DNA of 32,592 bases from Candidatus Cybelea septentrionalis. Its GTDB lineage: Bacteria > Vulcanimicrobiota > Vulcanimicrobiia > Vulcanimicrobiales > Vulcanimicrobiaceae. Every line of letters begins with the position of its first letter. The first letter of the stretch is position 1. A program made the translations under genes and the position numbers. Location of the stretch: positions 1-32,592 of the forward strand of contig PMHJ01000020.1 of NCBI GenBank assembly GCA_003158175.1, written 5' to 3'. A model generated the notes under the pieces. The model saw only the letters and a program-made list of their open reading frames with translations. It was not told where the DNA came from and did not search any database. Of this stretch, positions 8,709-16,540 are shown piece by piece.

Positions 8709-9991
8709 GCCGGCTCGACGCGCCCGCGCGCCGCGCCGAATCCAATTCGACGCGCTCCGCGTCTCTCGCACCATCCGCGCAGCGTAACTTCGTCACCGTC
8801 CTCTAAGAAGCGGCGGTTCTCGCCGTCGGCAAGTGCGATCGGACGCTCGCCGTTCCACGTTAGCTCGATCAAACTTCCTTGACTACCCGGTTCGGAACCG
8901 CTGATGGTTCCCGACGCGAAAAGATCGCCCGGCCGCGTGACGGCACCGTTGGCCGTCGCGTGCGCGAGTTGTTGCGCGAGGTTCCAGTACATGCCGGCAA
9001 AGGTCGTCTGCGAGATCGTCTGAGGCGAGATCCCTCGCTCTTCCATCTGCTGTGTTCGAATATCTACGGCGAGGGAAATCGCATACGCCCACCGTTCGTC
9101 AACGCGTAAGTACGAAAGCGGCTGCGGATCCTGTACCGGGCCTTGCACGCGAAACGGCTCCAGCGCGTCGAGCGTCACGATCCACGGCGAGATCGTCGTC
9201 GCAAACGATTTTCCCAAGAACGGCCCGAGCGGCTGGTATTCCCAGGCTTGAATATCGCGCGCGCTCCAATCGTTGACCAAGACCAATCCAAAGATATGCT
9301 CGGCCGCGTCGCGCACGGGGATCGGTCTGCCCAGCTGATTTCCCGGACCTTCGATAAAGCCGACTTCGAGCTCGATGTCCAAGCGGCGGCTCGCCCCGAA
9401 CTCCGGCTCCGTATCACTCGGGGCTTTTCGCTGTCCGCACGGCCGGCGAACCGGGGTTCCGTCGATGAGGACCGTACTCGAGCGCCCGTGATATCCGACC
9501 GGAAGCCATCGCCAGTTTGGCAGCAGCGCCTCGGCGTCGGGCCGGAAGAGCCGGCCCAAGTTCGTCGCGTGCTCGATCGAGGAATAAAAGTCTACGTAAT
9601 CGCCGATCTCCATCGGCAGGCGCATCTCGACCTCATCCTGCCGGCAGAAGAAACGCTCGACGTTGACCTCGCGCAAAGCAGCGTCGCCGCCGACACGCAG
9701 AAGCGCCGATAGCCGCTCGCGCAGCGCTCTCCACGTGCCGGTTCCAGCGGCGAGCAATGGATTGAGCACCGGAGCCTGCAATAGCTCCCGCTCGCCGGCG
9801 TCGTCCAAGAATCCGGCATCCGCCGTCTCGGAGAGATCGAGGATTTGTTCGCCGATCGCGACGCCGATGCGTGCGCGTCCATCTCGCACAAAGACGCCAA
9901 ACGGCAAGTTTTGGATCGGAAAGTCGCTGCCAGGCGAGACTGAAACCCACGACTCGAGGTGCGGGTCGATCGTATCTCCCGGCGCGATCAT
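8705..9991 (-). CDS. fahA: Fumarylacetoacetase
   Basis: Splits fumarylacetoacetate into fumarate and acetoacetate, ending tyrosine degradation. About 428 residues from the ATG at 9991. FAH landmarks appear in order: LPFGVFVRDGRARIGVAIG in the N-terminal domain, IGDYVDFYSSIEHATNLGRL with the catalytic/metal Asp, YHGRSSTVLIDGTPVRRPCG, LDIELEVGFIEGPGNQLGRP with the Glu metal ligands, and VNDWSARDIQAWEYQPLGPF then LGKSFATTISPWIVTLDAL. The start forms an ATGA overlap with the unknown gene upstream (9988-10917). The 3' end overlaps hmgA convergently with no room for a terminator. Confidence 0.96.
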   Translation of the reverse strand: MIAPGDTIDPHLESWVSVSPGSDFPIQNLPFGVFVRDGRARIGVAIGEQILDLSETADAGFLDDAGERELLQAPVLNPLLAAGTGTWRALRERLSALLRVGGDAALREVNVERFFCRQDEVEMRLPMEIGDYVDFYSSIEHATNLGRLFRPDAEALLPNWRWLPVGYHGRSSTVLIDGTPVRRPCGQRKAPSDTEPEFGASRRLDIELEVGFIEGPGNQLGRPIPVRDAAEHIFGLVLVNDWSARDIQAWEYQPLGPFLGKSFATTISPWIVTLDALEPFRVQGPVQDPQPLSYLRVDERWAYAISLAVDIRTQQMEERGISPQTISQTTFAGMYWNLAQQLAHATANGAVTRPGDLFASGTISGSEPGSQGSLIELTWNGERPIALADGENRRFLEDGDEVTLRGWCERRGARRIGFGAARGRVEPA

Positions 9992-10917
9992 GGCGTCGCG
10001 AAAACTCCGAGCGCTTCCAAGTCCTCGACTGGCTCGGAGAAGCTGCAACTGCCGTAGGAGACAAACGCGGCACGCCGGCTCGATTCCAACTCACCGAGCT
10101 CGATGCGCTCATCGCTCCAGCAAAGCGCCGCATCTTCGAAGTGAAATGCGGCCGGATCATCTTCTGCGACGATTCGTCGCAGCATCGGGCGTTCGCCGCG
10201 CGGCGCCAGGGCAGCCGCGGCTAAAATATTTAGGAAGCCGTGCATCGTGAAACCGGTCGCAGCATCCACGTGACGTACCGGATGGTGCAGGCCCGCGGTG
10301 GCTTTGAACGGCACGCGCGACGCTGCGGCGGCAACGAGAAACTCCACGACTTCATCCACGCTGGGAAAGGCCTGCGCCGTCAGTCCGCCACAACGCAACT
10401 TGGCGCCGCAACCGGCATGCATGGCGGCGCTCATCGCGCGCTCGACGACGGTCTTCCACGGCCCGCGGCGCGCGAACTCGACATAGACCGGGAGATCGGA
10501 TACCTTCGCGCCGTCCAGGAGATCGCGCAGACCTTGCAGCGGCTCCTCCGGCGCGCAATCCTCCGTGAAAAGCGCCGGCAAAGGAACCTCGATTGCTTCG
10601 ATTGCAACACCCTCCCCTCGCAGCGCTGCCACGGAATCGATGCGCGATTTAATGGAATCGAGCCAGCGGGGCGAATCCGAGCCGCCGTCCAGAACGACGG
10701 AAAATGGACCGTCGCCGGCCCGCGGCGAGGATGCCAAGGCCGTTACCGGGATGATGAACCTTCCGAGCATCCACGCATGTGGCCCGAGCCGCGCTTCGAG
10801 GTATTGCGCGGTTGCTTGCGCCAGCGGAAGCTGCGCGGGTGGGAAGAGACCGGCGTAATCGACCAATCTCGAGAAAGCGCTTCGAACCGATGGTCGCAGC
10901 GTGACCGACGTCTCCAT
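9988..10917 (-). CDS. Uncharacterised conserved protein coupled to fumarylacetoacetase
   Basis: About 309 residues from the ATG at 10917; an upstream ATG at 10998 would run into hppD. No signal peptide or membrane segment. It is not a glutathione-S-transferase (zeta class) by sequence. Visible conserved-looking blocks are RLVDYAGLFPPAQLPLAQAT, SPHAWMLGRFI-like text (GPHAWMLGRFIIPV), AKLRCGGLTAQAFPSVDEVV, VPFKATAGLHHPVRHVD and TMHGFLNILAAAAL. The alternating beta-alpha pattern with charged strand ends (K-A-T-A-G-L-H-H-P) suggests a TIM-barrel-like enzyme, which is inference. The stop overlaps the fahA start (ATGA), so it is made together with fumarylacetoacetase. It is divergent from hppD over 52 bp containing a perfect palindrome. 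Its place suggests a step or an accessory role in homogentisate breakdown. Confidence 0.75.
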   Translation of the reverse strand: METSVTLRPSVRSAFSRLVDYAGLFPPAQLPLAQATAQYLEARLGPHAWMLGRFIIPVTALASSPRAGDGPFSVVLDGGSDSPRWLDSIKSRIDSVAALRGEGVAIEAIEVPLPALFTEDCAPEEPLQGLRDLLDGAKVSDLPVYVEFARRGPWKTVVERAMSAAMHAGCGAKLRCGGLTAQAFPSVDEVVEFLVAAAASRVPFKATAGLHHPVRHVDAATGFTMHGFLNILAAAALAPRGERPMLRRIVAEDDPAAFHFEDAALCWSDERIELGELESSRRAAFVSYGSCSFSEPVEDLEALGVFATP

Positions 10918-10942
10918 ACCGACCGCTTTCGACAGGGCACCC

Positions 10943-10956
10943 GGCGAAGCTTCGCC
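10943..10956. promoter_or_regulatory. 14-bp perfect palindrome between divergent tyrosine-degradation genes
   Basis: GGCGAAGCTTCGCC lies in the 52-bp gap between the minus-strand gene starting at 10917 and hppD starting at 10970, close to its midpoint. Its position suits an operator serving both directions. No regulator gene is seen in the window. Confidence 0.4.
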
Positions 10957-10969
10957 AAACCCGTTCGGC

Positions 10970-12085
10970 ATGAGCACAGCGACCGAGGCGCGCAGCAATC
11001 CGCTCGCGCAAATCGACTGGGATTACGTCGAGTTCTACGTCGGCAACGCCAAACAGGCGGCCCATTATTACATGTCCGCCTTCGGATTCGATCAAGTCGC
11101 CTACGCCGGCCCCGAAACGGGCGTGCGAGATCGCGTCAGCTATCTCTTGGCGCAGAATAAGCTGCGTTTCGTGCTTACCGCCAGTTTGGTTCCCGACGAT
11201 GACGTCGCGCGTCACGTGGCCTCGCATGGCGATGGCGTCAAGGATATCGCGATTCTCGTCGAAGATGCGGACGCCGCCTTCGAGATGGCCGTGCGCGGCG
11301 GGGCTCGGGTCCTCCAGCGGCCCACCGCCTTCGAAGATAGTAACGGGCGGCTGATACGCGCGACGATCGCGACCTATGGAGATACGGTCCACTCGTTCAT
11401 CCAGCGCGACGGCTATTCCGGCATTTTCGCACCTGGTTTTGTCGAAGCGCGCAAGAGCGTGCCGACCGCGAAGAAGCCGGGCCTCTCGTTCATCGATCAT
11501 TGCGTCGGCAACGTCGGCTGGGGCGAGATGGACGCCTGGGGCGATTTCTACGGGCGGGTCTTCGGATTCTCGCAGCTCGTTTCGTTCGACGATAAGGACA
11601 TCTCGACCGAATACACGGCACTTCGCTCGAAGGTGATGACGGATCCACGCCACCTCGTGAAGTTCCCGATCAACGAGCCCGCGCAAGGTAAGAAAAAATC
11701 GCAAATCGAGGAGTATCTGGATTTCTACCGGGGCGCCGGCGTTCAGCACATGGCGATCCGGACGGACGACATCGCCGCCACCGTGCGGGCACTGAAGCAT
11801 AACGGCGTGGAGTTCCTCGATACTCCCGACTCGTACTACGACATGCTCGAAGAACGCATTGGGAAGATCGACGAGGCGATGGAAACCTTGCGAGAACTGC
11901 GCATCCTCGTCGACCGCGACGACATGGGTTACATGCTGCAGATCTTCACCAAGCCGCTCCAGGACCGGCCGACGCTGTTTTTCGAGATCATTCAGCGCAA
12001 GGGCAGTCTATCGTTTGGGAAAGGCAACTTCAAGGCGCTCTTCGTCTCGATCGAGCGCGAACAAGAGAAGCGCGGAACGTTATGA
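10970..12085 (+). CDS. hppD: 4-hydroxyphenylpyruvate dioxygenase
   Basis: Converts 4-hydroxyphenylpyruvate to homogentisate using Fe(II) and O2. About 371 residues from the ATG at 10970 (N-terminus MSTATEARSNPLAQIDWDYV). An earlier ATG at 10901 would overlap the divergent gene and is less likely. Two vicinal-oxygen-chelate domains are present. The Fe ligands of the C-terminal domain are visible: His177 (SFIDHCVGNV), His260 (GAGVQHMAIRTDDI) and Glu339 (TLFFEIIQRKG). The C-terminal gating helix region (SLSFGKGNFKALFVSIEREQ) is complete. The stop overlaps the next start (ATGA), coupling it to the EgtB-like gene. Confidence 0.97.
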   Translation: MSTATEARSNPLAQIDWDYVEFYVGNAKQAAHYYMSAFGFDQVAYAGPETGVRDRVSYLLAQNKLRFVLTASLVPDDDVARHVASHGDGVKDIAILVEDADAAFEMAVRGGARVLQRPTAFEDSNGRLIRATIATYGDTVHSFIQRDGYSGIFAPGFVEARKSVPTAKKPGLSFIDHCVGNVGWGEMDAWGDFYGRVFGFSQLVSFDDKDISTEYTALRSKVMTDPRHLVKFPINEPAQGKKKSQIEEYLDFYRGAGVQHMAIRTDDIAATVRALKHNGVEFLDTPDSYYDMLEERIGKIDEAMETLRELRILVDRDDMGYMLQIFTKPLQDRPTLFFEIIQRKGSLSFGKGNFKALFVSIEREQEKRGTL

Positions 12086-13344
12086 TAACCAGCGCCGGCC
12101 TCGACCGGTCAAAACTGCTCGACTGGTACCGCAAAAATCGAAAGCGTTCTGCAGCGCTCTTCGCGCTGGTTAACGACGAAGCGTTCTACGATCGGCCGAT
12201 TCCCTTGCGCCACCCCTTCGCTTTTTACGAAGGGCACATTCCGGCGTTTAGTTATCTGGTTCTCAACGAGCGAGGACTGCAGGAGGAGTCGCTCGACCCC
12301 GTTCTCGAGCGCCTCTTCGAGCGCGGGATCGACCCAGCGACGGTCGACGAGGCGCGGCATCACGAGCGTGCCGATTGGCCCCACCGTCGCGCCGTCGCGG
12401 CTTTTGCCGCAGCGTGCGACCAACAGGTTCTGCGCGCGCTTGCGTTTAGCTCGATCGAAGATTCCACGGTTCCGCGGCTGGTGCGAGCTCAGTCGGCCTA
12501 TACGATCCTCGAACATGAGGCGATGCACGACGAAACGCTGCTCTACATCGTTCATCAGCTCGATGCGAGCCGTAAGGGATTCGTCGCGCAGGATCACCAC
12601 GACTACGCACCGCCCCCGAACGATCCTCGCACCGTGGAGCGCGGCATCGCAACGCTGGGCGCACAACCCGGCGAAATCGCGTTTGGCTGGGATAACGAGT
12701 TCGGACGCACCGAGGTCGAGGTTCCCGCCTTCGATATCTCAACGTATCCCGTCACCAACGCCGACTGGCTGCGGTTTGTCGCCGATGGTGGGCCCGTGCC
12801 GCACTTCTGGAAGGAACGCGACGGCGCGTGGCTTCTCCGGCTGCTCTTCGAGGAAATTCCACTACCCCAATCGTGGCCGGTCTACGTGACGCATCGGCAG
12901 GCTGAGGCGTACGCGCGCTGGGCAGGCTCGAGATTGCCGACCGAGGCCGAGTACCACCGCGCGGCATTCGGCACGCCGCAGGGCAACGAGCGCCCCTTCC
13001 CCTGGGGATCCGAACCACCGGCGCCGGAGCATGGGAACTTTGATTTTCAACGCTTCGATCCGGAGCCGGTCGACGCGCACCCCGCCGGCGCCAGCGGCTG
13101 GGGCGTTGCCGACTTGATCGGCAACGGTTGGGAATGGACCTCCACGCTTTTTGCGCCGTTTCCCGGCTTCGAGCCAATGGCATCGTATCCGCTGTATTCG
13201 GCTGACTTCTTCGACGGCAAACATTACGTGATGAAGGGAGCTAGTCCGGTGACGGCACGCGAGCTGATTCGCCGCTCCTTGCGAAACTGGTTCTTCGACG
13301 ATTATCCATACATGTATGCAAAGTTCCGCTGCGTGTCGATTTGA
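12082..13344 (+). CDS. EgtB/OvoA-family non-heme iron sulfoxide synthase-like protein
   Basis: A 420-residue protein with an N-terminal DinB-like helical domain and a C-terminal formylglycine-generating-enzyme (C-type lectin) domain, the layout of ergothioneine synthase EgtB and its relatives. The three iron-binding histidines can be placed at His52 (YEGHIPAFSY), His145 and His149 (LEHEAMHDETLLY). The lectin-type domain shows RLPTEAEYHRAAFGTP, GNFDFQRFDPEPVDAHPAG, IGNGWEWTSTLFAPFPGF and the end RSLRNWFFDDYPYMYAKFRC. EgtB joins a thiol to trimethylhistidine, but no EgtD methyltransferase is nearby, so the substrate may differ (OvoA- or SenA-like roles are possible). It overlaps hppD (ATGA) and isocitrate dehydrogenase (TTGA), an unusual operon. 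Confidence 0.85.
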   Translation: MITSAGLDRSKLLDWYRKNRKRSAALFALVNDEAFYDRPIPLRHPFAFYEGHIPAFSYLVLNERGLQEESLDPVLERLFERGIDPATVDEARHHERADWPHRRAVAAFAAACDQQVLRALAFSSIEDSTVPRLVRAQSAYTILEHEAMHDETLLYIVHQLDASRKGFVAQDHHDYAPPPNDPRTVERGIATLGAQPGEIAFGWDNEFGRTEVEVPAFDISTYPVTNADWLRFVADGGPVPHFWKERDGAWLLRLLFEEIPLPQSWPVYVTHRQAEAYARWAGSRLPTEAEYHRAAFGTPQGNERPFPWGSEPPAPEHGNFDFQRFDPEPVDAHPAGASGWGVADLIGNGWEWTSTLFAPFPGFEPMASYPLYSADFFDGKHYVMKGASPVTARELIRRSLRNWFFDDYPYMYAKFRCVSI

Positions 13345-14777
13345 AGACCCCTATAACCGTTGCGTACGGCGACGGTATCGGGCCCGAAATCATGACGGCG
13401 ACCCTGCGCATCCTCGATGTGGCGGGCGCCCAGCTCGAGCTCGAGCGCATCGAGATCGGTGAGACGGTTTACGAGAAAGGCTTGAGCAACGGCATCGAAC
13501 CCGCTTCCTGGGACTCGCTGCGCCGCACGAAGGTATTTCTCAAGGCACCGATCACGACTCCGCAAGGCGGCGGCTTCAAGAGCCTTAACGTCACCGTTCG
13601 TAAGACGCTGGCGATGTACGCCAACGTTCGGCCGTGCGCGTCGCTTTATCCGTACGTCGCGACCAAGCATCCCCTCATGGACATCGTCATCGTCCGCGAG
13701 AACGAGGAAGATGTCTATGGCGGCATCGAGCACCGTCAGACCAACCAGGTGGCGCAGTGTCTGAAGCTGATCTCCCGCCCCGGAAGCGAGCGGATCGTCC
13801 GATACGCGTTCGAGTATGCGCGCGTTAACAAGCGCAAGAAAGTCACGTGCTTCACCAAGGACAACATTATGAAGTTCACGGACGGCTTGTTCCATCGGAC
13901 GTTTAACGAGATCGCCCCCGAGTATCCCGAGATCGAACACGAGCACTGGATCGTCGACATCGGGGCGGCCAAGATGGCGGATACCCCCGAGGCCTTCGAC
14001 GTCCTCGTTATGCCGAATCTTTATGGCGACGTCCTCTCGGACGTCGCCGCTCAAATCACCGGCTCCGTGGGACTCGCCGGTTCGGCGAACATCGGCGATC
14101 ACTGTTCGATGTTCGAAGCGATTCACGGTTCCGCACCACGTCGCGCCGGCCAGAACCTCGCTAATCCGTCGGGCCTGCTACACGGCGCCGTCCTGATGCT
14201 CGTTCACATCGGACAGCCCGACGTCGCCGAGCACGTTCACAACGCATGGTTGGCAACGATTGAAGACGGGGTACACACGTACGACATTTATAAAGAAGGC
14301 ACGTCAAGCGAGAAAGTGGGAACGAGCGAGTTCGCCGATGCGGTGATCGCGCGCCTGGGCAAAAAGCCGGCTCACCTCAAGGCCGTCGAATATGCGAAGG
14401 GCGCGCACATGGATCTCGCGATCCGCCCCGCGGGGGCAGCGGCGTCGAAGGCGCGAGCCGGAGTCGACCTCTTCATCGACCGGCCTGACGGCAATCCCGA
14501 CGTCATCGCTTCGGCGATGCAGCGCTTCGGCGTCGAAGGCGCGTGCCTGACGACGATCAGCAATCGCGGCACGAAGGTTTGGCCCAACGGCAATCCCGAC
14601 ACGTATTGGAGCGATCATTGGTCCTGCCGATTTGAAGCCGACGGCGTGGCTTTTACCGCCGATCGCATCGTTGCGTTGCTCGATGCGGCCAACCGCGCGG
14701 GCTTCGACGTTATCAAGACCGAGGGGCTCTATACGTTCGACGGCGAGCGCGGCTACTCGCTCGCACAAGGGGAGTAA
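13341..14777 (+). CDS. icd: NADP-type isocitrate dehydrogenase, Thermus/Rickettsia type
   Basis: Oxidative decarboxylation of isocitrate to 2-oxoglutarate in the TCA cycle. 478 residues, longer than the E. coli enzyme because of the C-terminal extension typical of the Thermus/Rickettsia branch (from about residue 335; VDLFIDRPDGNPDVIASAMQ, then TKVWPNGNPDTYWSDHWSC). The substrate loop is SLNVTVRKTLAMYANVRP, with the phosphorylatable-type Ser, Asn and Arg. Further landmarks are VRENEEDVYGGIEHRQTNQV, CFTKDNIMKFTDG, VMPNLYGDVLSDVAAQITGS and FEAIHGSAPRRAGQNLANPS. The start TTG at 13341 overlaps the preceding stop (TTGA), so it depends on translation of the EgtB-like gene. Cofactor preference was not deduced. 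Confidence 0.94.
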   Translation: MKTPITVAYGDGIGPEIMTATLRILDVAGAQLELERIEIGETVYEKGLSNGIEPASWDSLRRTKVFLKAPITTPQGGGFKSLNVTVRKTLAMYANVRPCASLYPYVATKHPLMDIVIVRENEEDVYGGIEHRQTNQVAQCLKLISRPGSERIVRYAFEYARVNKRKKVTCFTKDNIMKFTDGLFHRTFNEIAPEYPEIEHEHWIVDIGAAKMADTPEAFDVLVMPNLYGDVLSDVAAQITGSVGLAGSANIGDHCSMFEAIHGSAPRRAGQNLANPSGLLHGAVLMLVHIGQPDVAEHVHNAWLATIEDGVHTYDIYKEGTSSEKVGTSEFADAVIARLGKKPAHLKAVEYAKGAHMDLAIRPAGAAASKARAGVDLFIDRPDGNPDVIASAMQRFGVEGACLTTISNRGTKVWPNGNPDTYWSDHWSCRFEADGVAFTADRIVALLDAANRAGFDVIKTEGLYTFDGERGYSLAQGE

Positions 14778-14790
14778 CCCAAAGCCGACC

Positions 14791-15720
14791 TTGAGAATCG
14801 TCAGCCTGCTGCCGAGCGCGACGGAGATTCTCTTTGGAATCGGCGCCGGCGAAGAAGTCGTCGGCGTTACGCACGAATGCGATTATCCGCCCGAGGCGCT
14901 GGGACTGCCGAAACTTACGTCCGCTTCGACTCCCAACGGCACGACCTCCGCGGAAATCGATCGTCACGTCCGAGCAGCGGTTCACGCCGGATCGAGCCTC
15001 TATCATCTCGACAGCGCGCTGCTCGCGCGACTCGAGCCCGACCTCATCGTTACGCAGGAGCTCTGCGCGGTGTGCGCGGTTTCGTACGAGATCGTCGATT
15101 CCGCTACGAAACTCCTAAACTCTTGTCATCCTGAGCGCAGTAATGTCATGCTGAGCGCAGTCGAAGCACGAACGACTCGCGTGGTTTCGCTCGAGCCGGG
15201 TTCACTACAAGACGTCTTTGCAACTATTACAACGCTTGGCGAGATCACGGGTCACCTGACGGAGGCGCGTGATCTCGTTGCGCGGCTTGAGTCGCGCGCT
15301 AAGGTGTTGCGTGCCAGGACCGCCGGCACCGCAAAGAGGGCGCGAACCCTCGTTCTAGAGTGGACCGATCCCCCGATGAGCGCCGGCCATTGGATTCCCG
15401 AGCTCGTCGATCTGGCCGGCGGCGTTCCCGTTTTGGCAAACCCCGGCGCGAACTCGCGGCGACTGGAATGGACCGCGATCGCGCAAGCCGCGCCGGAGGC
15501 AATCATCGTCGCACCGTGCGGTTTCGATCTAGCCAAAACGCGCGCCGCTATCGAAGAGCTCGACGCCATCGAGGCTTGGAGATCGCTTGCCGCGCAGCGT
15601 ACCGGTCGAGTCCTAGCCCTTGACGGGAACGCCTACCTGAGCCGGCCCGGACCGCGGTTGGTCGATGCGGCCGAGATCATTGAGGGGTGGTATACTGGCG
15701 GCGCGGAGTACGCTGGATGA
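14791..15720 (+). CDS. BtuF-like cobalamin/metal-chelate-binding protein carrying a repeat insertion
   Basis: About 309 residues if the TTG at 14791 is used, giving the standard N-terminus LRIVSLLPSATEILFGIGAG and a 13-bp gap after icd. A longer frame reads back into icd and is unlikely. It belongs to the helical-backbone substrate-binding family (BtuF/FhuD): VGVTHECDYPPEALGLPKLT, LYHLDSALLARLEPDLIVTQ, ELCAVCAVSYEIV, VLEWTDPPMSAGHWIPELVD and SRPGPRLVDAAEIIEGWY are typical. No signal peptide is seen, as in the cytosolic-type COG0614 members. Residues about 110-128 (SCHPERSNVMLSAVEART) are encoded by an inserted dispersed repeat and have no counterpart in the family. The last 18 bp overlap the 5' end of rnpB. 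Confidence 0.85.
   Translation: MRIVSLLPSATEILFGIGAGEEVVGVTHECDYPPEALGLPKLTSASTPNGTTSAEIDRHVRAAVHAGSSLYHLDSALLARLEPDLIVTQELCAVCAVSYEIVDSATKLLNSCHPERSNVMLSAVEARTTRVVSLEPGSLQDVFATITTLGEITGHLTEARDLVARLESRAKVLRARTAGTAKRARTLVLEWTDPPMSAGHWIPELVDLAGGVPVLANPGANSRRLEWTAIAQAAPEAIIVAPCGFDLAKTRAAIEELDAIEAWRSLAAQRTGRVLALDGNAYLSRPGPRLVDAAEIIEGWYTGGAEYAG
15124..15172 (+). repeat. Dispersed GTCATCCTGAGC-type repeat inserted in a CDS
   Basis: Two near-identical 17-bp units, TGTCATCCTGAGCGCAG (15124-15140) and TGTCATGCTGAGCGCAG (15144-15160), are spaced by 20 bp. The second is followed by TCGAAGCACGA. This is the widely dispersed TCATCCTGAGC...GTCGAAG repeat, normally intergenic. Here it is read in frame inside the BtuF-like gene. 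Confidence 0.75.
15688..15696 (+). promoter_or_regulatory. Extended -10 promoter of rnpB
   Basis: TGGTATACT matches an extended -10 element (TGnTATAAT-like) ending 6 nt before the first base of the RNase P RNA P1 stem at 15703. No convincing -35 box is seen. It lies inside the 3' end of the BtuF-like coding sequence. Confidence 0.55.
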
Positions 15721-16068
15721 CCGCGCCTCCATCGACGAGAGTCGAATCGGGGGTGAGGAAAGTCCGGGCTTCATAGGGCAGGGTGCAGGATAACGTCCTG
15801 TCGGGGCGACTCGAAGGAAAGTGCCACAGAAACATACCGCGTGGGCTCCTCTGGAGTTCACGCAAGGGTGAAATCGTGAGGTAAGAGCTCACGGAGTCGC
15901 GCGGTGACGCGCACTCGGGTAAACCCCACCCGAAGCAAGATCGCTCGATTTTAGGGACGGCCCGTCCGAACGAGCCACGTCGCATCGAGGCGCCCGGTAA
16001 CGCGCGCCCCAGAGAGATGGTCATCGCCCACTCGTGGGAACAGAATCCGGCTTACAGGCGTGCTCCGC
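15703..16068 (+). ncRNA. rnpB: RNase P RNA (bacterial class A)
   Basis: The catalytic RNA that trims tRNA 5' ends. The universally conserved core is clear: GAGGAAAGTCCGGGCTTCAT then AGGGCAGGGTGCAGGATAAC (P2-P4 region), GAAAGTGCCACAGAAACATA, GGTAAGAGCTCACGGAGTCG, GGGTAAACCCCACCCGAAGC and the 3' part AGAGAGATGGTCATCGCCC...ACAGAATCCGGCTTACAGGC. The ends are set by P1 pairing: GCGGAGTACGC (15703-15713) pairs with GCGTGCTCCGC (16058-16068), 11 bp with one wobble. The 5' end overlaps the preceding CDS by 18 nt. Confidence 0.97.
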
Positions 16069-16132
16069 CTTTCGATAGGCCTGCAACCGGTGGGGCGCTC
16101 AGCGCGTCTTGGCGAATGAGAGAAAGCAGATA

Positions 16133-16540
16133 ATGAACCAGCAGCAGCATTTTACTCCCGAAATGACCGTGGACGAAGCATTCAAGCTCCATGCCGGTGC
16201 GCGGCGCGTTTTCGCGCGCTTCCATTTAGGCGGTTGCTCGAACTGCGCGATCAGCGAATCGCACACAATCGGCGCGATCAGCGACGACTACGGGATTCCG
16301 TTGCCGATGCTCCTCGACAACCTCAACGCGCTCTTCGACCAGCGTACGCTTTCGGTCGGCGACCGCGTGCGCATACCCGACGAAGTCCGCTCAAAGATTC
16401 CGCAACTCGCCAACGTCGTCGAGGTCGGCGAGATCACCGGTGCCGAGGGTGGTGCCTATACGGCCGACTTCGGCGAGGTTCGCCTCCAGGGGCTCGCCGA
16501 GGATTTTATCGCCGTCGAAGCCGAGCCGGCGACTAACTAG
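16133..16540 (+). CDS. DUF1858-domain protein
   Basis: 135 residues from the ATG at 16133, preceded by a GAGAGAAAG stretch; a TTG at 16109 is the alternative. The first ~60 residues match the DUF1858 helical domain: EMTVDEAFKLHAGARRVFAR, then FHLGGCSNCAISESHTIGA with the typical CxxC pair. Such domains occur in hybrid-cluster-associated and di-iron repair proteins and may bind a metal or carry redox thiols. The remaining part (GDRVRIPDEVRSKIPQLANV and a beta-rich end) resembles no family I can name. The stop overlaps that of the convergent DUF2203 gene by 3-4 bp. Confidence 0.8.
   Translation: MNQQQHFTPEMTVDEAFKLHAGARRVFARFHLGGCSNCAISESHTIGAISDDYGIPLPMLLDNLNALFDQRTLSVGDRVRIPDEVRSKIPQLANVVEVGEITGAEGGAYTADFGEVRLQGLAEDFIAVEAEPATN

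Noticed and set aside
10649..11800. 383-residue minus-strand frame opposite hppD
   Set aside because: Antisense shadow of hppD, which has all Fe ligands.
13302..14126. 274-residue minus-strand frame opposite isocitrate dehydrogenase
   Set aside because: Antisense shadow; the plus strand encodes a complete conserved enzyme.
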